From assembly GCF_000471905.2 (NCBI RefSeq), contig NW_006497083.1:1453320-1517319 (forward strand): DNA of 64,000 nucleotides, written 5' to 3'. The translations under genes and the position numbers were made by a program. Shown here piece by piece: positions 12,765 to 22,890 of this stretch; position 1 is the first letter of the stretch, and every line of letters starts with the position of its first letter. Below the pieces are notes generated by a model that saw only the letters and a list, made by a program, of their open reading frames with translations, made no database searches and had not been told where the DNA came from. This stretch comes from Amborella trichopoda. Its lineage: Eukaryota; Streptophyta; Magnoliopsida; Amborellales; Amborellaceae.

Positions 12765-12930
12765 CCTTCAGAGTTTGAATCCATAAAACCAAGGCACTTC
12801 AATGGGATCACCCTAGAACCCTCAACCATTTTCTCAAATCAAGCCCTTCAAAGTTTGAATCCATAAAACTAAGGCACTCCAATGGGCTCACCACAGAACC
12901 CTCAACTACTTTCTCAAATCAACCTAACAG
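12765..12930 (+). repeat. 82-bp tandem duplication
   Basis: Two units each contain GTTTGAATCCATAAAAC, AAGGCACT, CAATGGG, AGAACCCTCAAC and TTTCTCAAATCAA, in the same order. No coding function is apparent. Confidence 0.75.
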
Positions 12931-13859
12931 AACCCATGACCTATAGTCTTCTCCAAGGGGCTCATACTTGGTCTATAAAAGCCGACTAATTAATTATGGA
13001 ATTTCAGGCTCTTGATGGATTGCAGGTGGATCCCAAAGAGCAAGTATACTAAGCACCTCAAACCATGGTGCCGAAGTCCTCTCTTAGCACATGTCCACAT
13101 TCCTAATCCGATAGATCACCTGGAAGGGCAGCTTCCCATATATGCGGCTGTTATATGCATAATGCGGTGGGTTGGTCATAGGTAAGTCGAGGCTTTGGCC
13201 ATTGCCTCAAAAGCCACCAAAGCATGCGGGATATCCTTTCCTCTGCTTCATATCTCATCAAGATATCCTCTCTCTCTCGATATTTTACGGGCACCCTTGT
13301 GCACCAAGATAAGGCCCTAGTGAATTCTAGGTTAGCAACGACCTCAACTATGGAATAACCCCCAACCCTTATGGTGCCCTCCTAGGCCCATGAACCAAAA
13401 CCCGTAGTTAGGATTTTGTTTAAGACACCACTTCGAAGACCCAAACCGCTTGGGCCGGTGAGTCACTGGGTACCAATGGGGTCCTACAGTCCCACTAGAG
13501 TTAGTATCCACCCTAAAAAAACATGAGTTACATGGTTCGAGACCTTGAAAGGGCACATAAATCCAACGTATATCGTATTAATTTGCCCTTGTATTGCGCC
13601 AAAAAGCATCAAATTACCTTCTAAAGAGAAGGAATCTTCAAGAGGATTACTTTGTCTATTGTCGATGACCAGGAACCATGCCAGATCAAAAATAAATATG
13701 ATAATATATTCCAAATTATAAATGAGGGTGTTTACATGGTTTTGTATTGTTGCATTGCGTAAGACTTTAATTGCAATGAGATTTAAGTATTTGACCATAT
13801 TACCATAAAAATATTGTAAATTAAGCAATGAACTTCGATTACGGTTAAAAAATGATCAA
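12931..13859. other. Non-coding
   Basis: Short frames only. I see no recognised domain or bounded element. Confidence 0.45.
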
Positions 13860-13924
13860 CATGACCTAAAGGCCAAAGATTGACGATAATCCAGTCGTTT
13901 GGGGTGATTTTGAATTGCCAGACA

Positions 13925-13968
13925 TGACTGTTTGTCATATATTTTCATGAATATATGACAAACAGTCA
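13925..13968. repeat. Perfect 18-bp inverted repeat (hairpin)
   Basis: TGACTGTTTGTCATATAT at 13925-13942 is repeated exactly in inverted orientation at 13951-13968 with an 8-base loop. The corresponding position in the second copy of the surrounding long repeat lacks it. Confidence 0.9.
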
Positions 13969-14399
13969 CAGGATCAAGGCAAGAACCCTTACAATGAAGT
14001 CAAGCACGATCAAAAAGAGAAAGATGATGTTATAACTCATATGGTGACAACCATTTGTTTAAGGTGTTTTTGATTCACTTTAGACATCAATAGTCTTAAC
14101 TGCAGTCAAAACATAGGGCATGGCTTCAAGTGACTGAACAATCATGAAATCACAGTAAATAGCTCTGCAATAAGGTCAAACATGATAAAAAAGATAGCTT
14201 GCGATAAACCATACATCTGAGGATGATTTTAATCTCGTCTAGGAAGCTCAATGCACAACCCAGATCAAAATGTGGAAGCGATATTCATGTGAACTGATAA
14301 TCACCTATAAAGAGCAAATAAATTAAGATAATTCCAAATATGATAAAAAAAAGTCCAAAATCATTTTAGCATTCGAATCCTGATTACAAACTATAGTTA

Positions 14400-14720
14400 C
14401 CCGAATTACATATCAAGGTCACGAATCCACATTTCCCATGATGAAACACGAATTTGGAAGATAGGAATCACGTTTCCCAATTTCATGGAATGTGTTCCAG
14501 ATTATTACCTGAATCTCAATTCCTGTAAGGTTGGAATCTAGATTCCACATCACAGAACATGTGGTTCATAGTTGCATAACAGTGCGATTCATTGCGTGCG
14601 AGACGTTGATTCCAATTTTTTAGAAAATACGAATCTATGTTGTTTGGAAGAGAGTTCCACATCATCAAAAGGCACAGTTCTTAGATGCTCCGAACAATAT
14701 TTCGATCAACATCAAATCAA
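14400..14720. repeat. Degenerate 22-bp tandem array, block 1
   Basis: About ten units of 21-24 bp, each with a TTCC-type word and a GGAAT-type word (for example GGAATCACGTTTCC at 14463, GGAATCTAGATTCC at 14532). Units are diverged but the phase is maintained. The same unit recurs at 15515-15850. Confidence 0.6.
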
Positions 14721-15514
14721 GTTCTAGCGACATAGAATCAAAATTCGAATGCAAATGTTGAATGAAATATGTTCAAAAATTGTATGTTGCTGGAGGAGCT
14801 CCAGTAACTGATACTATATTACTGGAGAAGTTCCACGAACCCTTTGTATCATGTTACAATTTTGTACAAGGTTAAATATCCATGATTTGGGTTTTAAGAT
14901 TGTGACGTTGTGAGAGCCAAAAAGCTTTAATAAATATTCAAGATGAATCCATGTATAATAATCTTTGCCAAGTTACCCAAAAGATTTATCAATCCATAAA
15001 TCACGAAGTGGGTGGCTATCCCACCTCATGGTAAGAGGTTCGGGTGGCAGCCCCAACTCAATGTAAGACATTCATATAGGATGCATCTAATAACCAAATT
15101 CTTATTATTGATAATTTACTGTACCAAGTAAAGGATTATGTGGGGCATGTTTGGTGGGTGATCAATAAAATTCTTATTAATGATCATCTATGGTACTATG
15201 TAAAATGCTTTTCACTTGTTGTCCCATTGTATATTTGGAGGGACATAGACTTAAACCGCTAAAAAGAAAAAAAAGAAAAAAAAAAAAGAGAAATGGGTTA
15301 ACGGTGATCGAAATTCATGGGCACTTGTGGACATTAGATTTTGAGGAAAATACAACATCTTGGTCTTTCAAGCAGATACCAAGTATCTGCTTGGTTTTAC
15401 ATAGATAATTTGAGTCAAGATATGGTATCATCCATGTCTATCCCCAAAGATATATGTAAACCTTTAGATCTTTCCTCACAAAATACTTCTCTACTATACC
15501 GGAGGGGATGGGTG
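14721..15514. other. Non-coding spacer between array blocks
   Basis: This contains a poly-A-rich stretch near 15262-15290 and no supported gene. Confidence 0.5.
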
Positions 15515-15850
15515 CACGATTCTTGAATTGTAAGAATCTTAATTCCCAATTAATAGGGATAATGATTCCAGTAACGTAGGAATTACAATTCCTATTTCGT
15601 CGGATTGCGATTCCGGAAGTCATTGATATGTGTGGGGTCATGTACGATTCCTGAAAGTAGGAGACTCGATTCCGACATGATGGGATATCGACTCCTACAA
15701 ATAAGAATCAAGGTTCCTATTTTATTGGATCGCGATTTTGATTTTTGGAAATCATGCCTCTGATGGTTTTTATTGTATGGACGATGATGCCAAGATGATT
15801 CTATCATCTGGCACATGCGATTCCGCAATTCCAATCCTGAAACGAATCGA
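15515..15850. repeat. Degenerate 22-bp tandem array, block 2
   Basis: About ten units follow a CGATTCC-N(8-11)-GGAAT pattern, such as CAATTCCTATTTCGTCGGAT at 15586. Most units therefore carry an internal dyad (ATTCC paired with GGAAT). A short out-of-phase insert lies near 15630. Open frames across the array are by-products of the repeat. Confidence 0.65.
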
Positions 15851-16323
15851 AATCACATGCGTTTCCAACAACTATATTACAAACTAGAATTTTGGATTGA
15901 AATTAGAGTATTTGTGGCTAGAAAAGGCTTAACCACAATCAAACCAAAGACTCACCTCAAAATTTGAAATCCTAGGCCAATTTTTGATAAAATTGAGTCC
16001 AACCTACCAAAATTCGCTAGAGGAACTTTTGTCATATAATGACAACTTTATTAAACTAGAAGGTATGAAATGATTCACAATTGGGGCCTCAAGAGTTTAA
16101 ACACATATTATAACCGTTTACGACATATGTCATACGAGAATCGGCCCACATGTCTTCAGCAATTGTCCTAGTCGTATGACATTAAACTGCATGGCATATT
16201 GTCTTAATCACATGAAGTTAAATTGAGCAGTATATTGTACTTATTACAAAATGTTAACTGAGTAGTGCATTGCATTTATTGCATGACATTGAATTGCACA
16301 ATATATTGGTCCTAAATTCCTAA

Positions 16324-16440
16324 TTCATCATCATCATCCCAACCTTATCCCAATTATTTGGGTCGGTTACGCAAATTCGGATCTTCCATTTTACTCAATC
16401 AAGGTGACACCTTCAATCAGACCATAAGTCACCATATCTT
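16324..16440 (-). mobile_element. LINE 3'-end fragment, minus orientation
   Basis: The plus strand reads TCATCATCATCATCCC, then CCCAATTATTTGGGTCGG and TTCCATTTTACTCAATCAAGG. This is the reverse of a plant LINE terminus, where a run of GAT/ATG triplets forms the tail. The element is 5'-truncated. A related plus-oriented end lies at 22476-22662. Confidence 0.5.
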
Positions 16441-17289
16441 TTCTCCTAACTAGTGTTGTTTTAGGTCTATGTTGTACATGGATCCGCCTCGTCCGGGTCC
16501 CTCAGGGACCTGGGACCAATAGAACCCCTCTCGAACAACCGCGTGACCTGACGTGGATCGCTTGCACGGCTCACGCGTCACTTTGCGGATAGGTATGTCC
16601 AACTGTGAGAGGATTTTAAAAGCGATGAAGAGATGGACTGAAGCACCTACCTCACCGCGGTTTGAGTTCGTGGGATAAGCCCGGGCTAATGCCCTCTTAG
16701 ATCAGCACGCGAAAGCCCTTCGGCTGTCCAGCAGCTCGGTTTGGACATAGCCCCCTCTCGAAAACTCAACACCTCACCTCGGAATCTCACTTAGGAATTG
16801 TTAATTGGGTTCGTATAGAGTATGCTCCTCTTTGGTGTACCTCTTGATGAATGAGTGGTTCTACTTTGTGTGTCGAATGGTTTGACGAAGAGAGAAAGAA
16901 GGAAGAAAGAATGAGAGAGAAATAAACCCCTCACAACCCTAGCATTATGTGACCGGGTGGTTAGAGCAGTGAGAGGGTCAAGATTCTAAGAAAGCTGGCT
17001 CAGGATGACCGCAATCCGAGTAACTGGGTGCAAGATAATCAATGCCTCTTATGACCCGAGTTCACTGTACGAGAGGGTGGTTAGAGTAGAAATCCCAGAA
17101 TTAAGACCCTAAGACACTATCTCAGGATAACCCCGAGTCGAGTGTTTAGGCAATACGGGAAGCAACCAATAAAGAGAAGAGATAAGAAGATGATAAAAAT
17201 AAAAATAAAATGACATAAATGAGCAGTTAAAGGAGTATGGTTTAAAGAAGAGAAGAAGAAATGTATGGGTGTGAATGTAAGGAATAGGG
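16441..17289. other. Moderately GC-rich non-coding stretch
   Basis: 16450-16760 is GC-richer than its surroundings. At 16930-17165 two diverged copies of a unit of about 130 bp contain GGGTGGTTAGAG, CTCAGGATAACC/GACC and a GAGT...GGG block. No coding or RNA gene was identified. It may be LTR-derived. Confidence 0.4.
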
Positions 17290-17890
17290 AGCAATTAGAG
17301 ACAGAGGAATTAAGGGTGGATAGAGGTTGGTGTGCGTTAGGGACATACGAGGGCATGCAAGGGCTAAGGTAAATGAAGGCGCAGGAAAGAGCCAAGACGT
17401 GATAGCGCGGGTTAAGGTCGAATGGAGTGATGACGCGAATGGAGACCAAGAATGAGCAAGGCGAGGGTATGAGGGCGCGCGCAGGGTTAGGCGCAGCTAG
17501 GTGAGAGAGAAAAATGGAAGAAGGCGCGGGTAGGGATGAGCGGTGGATTAGGCGCAGGCACAGGAGAGAGGTGGATTCGGCGCGGGCGGATGTTGTCGGG
17601 TTGGACACAGAAAGGAATGTAGGATTAGACACGGGCAAAGGATTCTGGATTGGGAGCGGGTGGAAGAAGGTTAGCAGAAGTCGCTAGGTTAGGCGCGGGT
17701 AGAGGTTGTCGGGTTAGGCACGGGTAGGAGTGCAGGATTAGGCGTGAGCAAAGGATTCTGGATTAGGCGCAGGCAAAGGATTGCAAGGTTGGGCGGGGGC
17801 AGGAGGTTGTCAGTTTAGACACAAGCAGGAGGTTGCCAGGTTAGGCGCGGGTAGGAAATTGCCAGGTTGGGCGCAAGTAGGAGGTTATAA
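17290..17890 (+). repeat. GC-rich minisatellite, ~26-bp unit
   Basis: From about 17545 to 17890 there are some thirteen units of 23-29 bp (one longer) with consensus near GTTAGGCGCGGGTAGGAGG + TTGCCAG. Looser copies start at about 17460. A 173-codon minus-strand frame overlapping the array (17117-17638) is low-complexity and not a credible protein. Confidence 0.75.
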
Positions 17891-18354
17891 TGAGAGGAAG
17901 AGAGTAAGACGAGAGAGGTAGGGAAGGGAAGCAGGGCCCGCCCTAGGTGTGAGTATGTGACTTCGAACGAGAGAGAGTGAGGGAAGGAGAAGAGGAGAAA
18001 AGGGGCAAAGAAGGGAGGTGCTCGGGCCCTCCCTGAGCTTGAGCAGGGAAGAGAGAGAATGAGATATGAGAAAGAAGAGAGAGAATGAAGAAAAAAGAGA
18101 GAGAATGAAGGGAGTTAGAGGAGAGAGAATAGACCTAAGATGAGCTTGACCCATTGGTCCCTTTGCATGCACATGAGAGAGAAGGGTCTTGGGTTTGGTG
18201 GGTAAGGTTAGGGTCTAGGTGTGGTATAGGGAATAGGCTATGGTGTATGATGGTCTAGGGTTTATGGTGTAAGGTAAGATGTAGGGAATGGGCGTCGGTG
18301 TATGGTGGTCTAGGGGTATTTTCTCTCTCTAAAAAATGTTTTTCTCTCCTCTCC
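17891..18354. repeat. AG-rich tract and diverged tandem duplication
   Basis: 17891-18175 is dominated by GAGAG/GAAGAGA words. At 18185-18318 a unit containing GTAGGGAATGGGC...GGTGTATGGTGGTCTAGGG occurs twice with changes. Confidence 0.55.
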
Positions 18355-19784
18355 TCTTGAACCCTGGACTTGTAACTACAAGAAAAGAATAATCAAAAAG
18401 CTCACTTCAAAATGCTTCAATATTCAAGCTCTAAGCAAGAGTTCAAGCGTTCTATTACAAGATGCTTGAGTGTTACAAAAATCAAGGACCTCATACAAAT
18501 GACTTGGGTTTCCTTATATAGAGCAACCACTATACAAGGGTAGAATGCTCAAAAGTACCCACAATTATCAAAAAAAGTACATATTTAATGAATTAAAATA
18601 ATAATCCCGTATTTGGATCTAATGACCAAAATACCCCTAAGCACTTTTTAACAAATGACAAAACCATCCCTCCATGAGGGGCCTCTTGCCATTGCTATTC
18701 TTCGGGAGCTTTTTCAAACATCTATGATAGTAATTCAGGCGATCAAGCATCGTAGAATCGATGCTTGAACTTTTGTGAACGTTTTGATACCCTTTGATCG
18801 TCATGAAACGGATTTTTTAGGAAGAGCTCAAAATTCGGCCAACTCCATAAACTTTGCAATTCTTCAACCATCAATGTGACGTGATTTATGATGTTCCAAG
18901 TCTTCATTTTTATCACAAATCGAAGAGGACACTGTCACAACCATTTTGCAGTAAATTTCCTCTGTTTTGGTCTCCATTTGAGCATATTCCAAGTTTGGTA
19001 AGTCGCTGGAAAATGGGATTCCGACGACTAGAAAAGTGTGTCACTTGCAACCTCAAAATTTGTGTCATCCAGCTTTCAATCATACATAAAAATTGTACCA
19101 AATTGTAGCTCTTCAAAGCACGGTCGTACTCATGACGATCCAACACCGGGATCTTGAGCTATGAACTCTCCAAGAATCGGATGTTCTCTTGTATAAGATC
19201 TGAATTTTCATGCTTCTGAGCCCATCTTCTCTCTAGAAATTCTCTCGTTTCGAGCCACGCCATGACGCGTGCCTTATGTCAAAACGATCGGCTTGTCAAG
19301 ATCTAGCGTGCGTCTTAATTTGAGTTTAATTGGAATCAAAACGAGCAAATTATGATCATTTGAAAATCATCCCAAAATGAGAAAACATAGTTTCCATAAA
19401 TGGCTTATGGAAACTGGTTTACTGAAGCTGCACCGCCATAGTGTAAAACCCACCTTTTTATGGTAAGTTAGGCCTAGAATGGCCTCGGAGGGTCTGGTTG
19501 ACCCAAAATTTGGCACCTCAGAGTTTTTCAACATTCCGAATCTAATTGCAGTGGTCTGGTACTGTTTTGAGACCCAGAAAATAGGGTGATGGGAACTGTA
19601 TTTGAAAACAAGTTTCGTCCTGATCATATCGAAATTTATCAGAACGCAACGAAACTTTATAGGTATCCTTAGAGTATCCCAAACTACCCTCTCATGCAAT
19701 TTGAGGCCATTCTGACACTTCTTTAGAGGCCGCCCAGTTTTAGGCCTATTGTTGCAGTGTTCCCGTGGACTGGCAGTGTCTTGG
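18355..19784 (-). other. Possible LTR or retroelement spacer, minus strand
   Basis: Read on the minus strand, CTCTATATAAGG near 18516-18527 would serve as a TATA box, followed by transcript-leader-like sequence to about 18355. The rest (18850-19784) has no coding similarity I recognise. The context suggests LTR material, but no partner LTR or ends were found. Confidence 0.3.
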
Positions 19785-21590
19785 GTACCGACGGGACCAG
19801 TCTCTCCTTATTTGCTTCAGGGATACAAGTACATCAAAAATGATGTATAACAGTCTCATCAATGAAAACTATGTCATCCGTAAAAACCATACACCAAGGG
19901 ACCTTTCTTATAAATGCCTAGTTAACTCGTCCATAACCAAAGAAAAGAGATTTAAGGCTCAAAAGTGACCCTTGATATAGGCCTACTACCACTGAAAACT
20001 TACTTATCTCCCCACTTATTGTCCTCACATCAGTTAGTGCTCCCTCGTACATATCCTTATCCATGTCAATATATCCTCTTGAGACTTTTTCTTTTCCAGC
20101 TCCAACCAAAATATCTCTCTAGGTACCATATTGTATGCTTTATCTAAATCAATAAAACCATGTGGAGGTCTCTTCTCTTCTCCCTAAATTTCTCAATCAA
20201 TTTCCTAAGAAGGAAGATAGCTTCAATGGTTGACCTCCTTAGTACAAATCCAAATTGATTTTTCGATGCACTCGTTTCATGGCTTAGTTGTTGCTCAATC
20301 ATTCTCTCCCATAATTTCATAGTGTGGATCATAAGTTTGATCTCTCAATAGTTCATGCATTTTTGTATGTCTCATTTGTTCTTTTAAATCGGTACCATAG
20401 TACTTTTGTTCCATTGATCTACCATTTTCTTTGTTCTCAAAATCTTGTAGAACAACATAGTCAATCAAAATATGCCAATCTCTCCCCTGTACTTTCAAAT
20501 CTCTATCAGTATGCCATCTACTCCAAAAGCCTTTCATATCTTCATCTTTCTTAAAGCTTCTTTCACTTCAGATATCTTAATCCTACAGAAGTATCTATAA
20601 CCTCCGATCTCATTTATGTCAATGGTTCCTCCAAACGTTGAGCTCCTAGAGTGGCTGCCATTCGCAATTTCTTAGAATAGATTCTCCACCTTTCATTGAC
20701 ATCATCATTCTTCAACAACACCATTTGATCTCATTCTTAATGCATTTAACATGATCTCGGTCCCTACAGTTCCTCTCTCTCATTTTACTATTTTGAAGGA
20801 ATCATTTTCACCTTCTCTTGTCGCCAATTTATTGTATAGATCACCATATGCTTTAAGCTTAGCCATAGTTGTATTTTTCTTAGCATTCCTCTCAGCATTT
20901 CTATATTCTTCTAAATCCTTATCATTTCTATTTACATGTCACGCTTTATAACATGATCATTTTTTGGTAACAGCATTTTAAACCTCATCGTTCCACCACC
21001 TAGTTTCTTTATCTGAAGTCTTTTCCCTCTAGATTCTCTTAGAACTTCTTTTGCCACTTTCTTAACATAATCTTCCAAGTAACATTAACTTCGCCATCAG
21101 AATCCTGTTTCCCTTCTTTCATCAATTTATCCCTAAGTCTGTTTTCTCCCTTTTTAGAGTTCCACCACCTAGTTCTTGGACACCCATCAATGTCACTCCT
21201 TCTCTTCCATCTCATAATGCAAATATTCAAAACCACGAGCCTATATTGCATGGTCAAACTTTTTCCTGGGATAACCTTATAGTCTTTACATGATGACCAA
21301 TCTATCTTCTTAACTAGAAAAAAATCTATCTGGCTTCTATATAATCTGCTTTTGTAAGTTATTAAATGGTCATCTCGCTCTTTAAAGTAGGTGTTTGCTA
21401 TTGTTAGATCATAGACCATAGATATTGGTCTTAATTGCATGACCAAAAATAACACATACCACTCAAAATTGTGAAGATGATCTTCCAATCTTGAATTTTG
21501 AACCACACTTTCAACAAGGGGTTGTTTGAAAGGCAATTTTGTAGATGAGTTGAAGGCCAAGAATCATATCCACAAAAGAAATTTGAACAC
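19785..21590 (-). pseudogene. LINE endonuclease/reverse transcriptase remnant
   Basis: Read from 21590 downwards, 21560-21039 encodes the C-terminal part of a LINE endonuclease-type region (short motifs LTIANTYF, RSQIDFFLVKKID, CKVIP-like, RWWN). The next fragments include reverse-transcriptase pieces at 20332-20144 (KNQFGF, RRSTIEAIF) and at 20109-19918. A DDIV box with its following residues lies near 19850. The frame shifts many times and the 3' part of the ORF is missing. This is a decayed plant non-LTR retrotransposon of the L1-like class. The element ends near 19785 where similarity stops. Confidence 0.75.
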
Positions 21591-21636
21591 ATGATGCTTG
21601 TTTTTTTTAAGGAGTTGTTTAGATTTGGGGGGGAGG

Positions 21637-21738
21637 GGGCAAAGCGGACTGTTTTTATGGTTTTTGTAGCCTAAAATTGCCTAAGGACGGTGGGCAAAGC
21701 AGACTGCTTTATGGTTTTTGCAGCCTAAAATTGCCCAA
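21637..21738 (+). repeat. Tandem duplication, ~52-bp period
   Basis: GGCAAAGCGGACTG...TATGGTTTTTGTAGCC + TAAAATTGCC occurs twice, the second starting near 21692, with few differences. Confidence 0.75.
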
Positions 21739-21759
21739 GTCCTTATTTAACCATATAAT

Positions 21760-22890
21760 GACAAAAGTGGGTCTAAAAGCCGAAGCTTGGTGATAAATAC
21801 AGCAGTTTGGGATGTTTATGAATTGCCCCAGACTTGAAAATCCTTATCTATGGCCGTAATGTGGGATACAATACTACTATTTAACATTCACAGAATCAAA
21901 GCGAAAGCTTCGAAATGAAATCAAGCATAATCAAAATGATGTTAGCATTCAAATTCTGGTGATAAACCACCAATTTAGGGTGTTTCTATTTCCCTTAAGT
22001 TAAATAGTCTTAATTGTAGTCAAAACATGAAGCATGGCTTCAAGTGACTAAACAGTCATGCAATCAAAGCAAAAAGCTTGAAATAAGCTCCAAAATGAAA
22101 AAAGATCAAAATCATAGTTTGTACCATAAACCACATATTTAGGAATAACTTTAACGCTGTCCTGGCAGTCAAATCTTTATCCATATTCAAAATCCAGGAA
22201 GAGATATTCATATGATTTGGTAATCACAAATTGAAAGCAAAAAAGCTGTGTGATAAACCCAAATATTACCAGGAAGTCAAAGAGCATTTTAGGATTCAAA
22301 ATCTGGTAACAAACCAACAATTTTGATGGGACTTTGAAGTATCGAGGTAAGAAAAGGCTTAAGCTCGACCGTAACAAAGAGTCTCCTCCAAACTAGAAAG
22401 CTTCAGCCAATTTTTGACAAAATTGAGCCCAAATATACCAACAAATATTCGGCTAAATATAAAATGCATTAAAATGAAGGCTCAAGTATAAGGCTTTAAA
22501 AGGGCAAGGTGAAGTCCCAAAAAGACATGGATAGCAGTTGTGAGAAACGATACGGTGACTTTTGGTGTTATTGATGGTATGACCGTTGATAGAGAGAATA
22601 GAGGAACAAAATTCATTTAGCCAACCCCAAATAATTGGGCTAAGGCTTGGGTGATGATGATTATAAAATGCCATTAAAATAGCGAAAACCATACTTAAAT
22701 GTGAACAAAAGGCTCAAATCTAACAATGGTCAAATATTGCTAGAGACTTTTTTGTCATTTAATGCCTACTTTACTAAACCATAAGGCATCGAGATGATTG
22801 ACAATTATGCCCTCATGCATTAAAATTATCTTTTGACCCTTTGCTAATGGTGTCTTAAGGGAGTCCACCCACATGGCTTCAGCGGTAGGG
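21760..22890 (+). repeat. Long dispersed repeat, copy 2
   Basis: This is homologous to 13860-16170 (see that entry). Matching landmarks include CAAAACATGAAGCATGGCTT and CAAGTGACTAAACA near 22021-22055, GAAAAGGCTTAA near 22352 and CCAATTTTTGACAAAATTGA near 22408. A LINE end was inserted into this copy (22476-22662). Confidence 0.6.
22476..22662 (+). mobile_element. 5'-truncated LINE 3' end with target duplication
   Basis: The fragment ends in CCCCAAATAATTGGGCTAAG, then GGTGATGATGATT, a plant LINE terminus. It is flanked by ATAAAATGCATTAAAAT (22459-22475) and ATAAAATGCCATTAAAAT (22663-22680), a target duplication with one inserted base. This is a textbook target-primed insertion into the long repeat. 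Confidence 0.75.

Larger units (their letters stand above)
13860..16170 (+). repeat. Long dispersed repeat, copy 1 (interrupted)
   Basis: The segments 13860-14400 and about 15890-16170 match 21760-22340 and about 22320-22890 in the same order. Landmarks are CAAAACATAGGGCATGGCTT with CAAGTGACTGAACA near 14108-14142, then CCAATTTTTGATAAAATTGA near 15976-15996. The intervening 14400-15880 is absent from copy 2 and holds the 22-bp array. No protein is recognisable. It may be an old transposon or a duplicated intergenic block. Confidence 0.6.

Noticed and set aside
16925..17100. GGTTAGAGC words resembling a tRNA D-arm/B-box
   Set aside because: No acceptor stem, anticodon arm or T-arm could be folded around them.
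17117..17638. 173-codon minus-strand frame
   Set aside because: Low-complexity Ser/Leu/Pro sequence overlapping the GC-rich minisatellite; no domain, no splice support.
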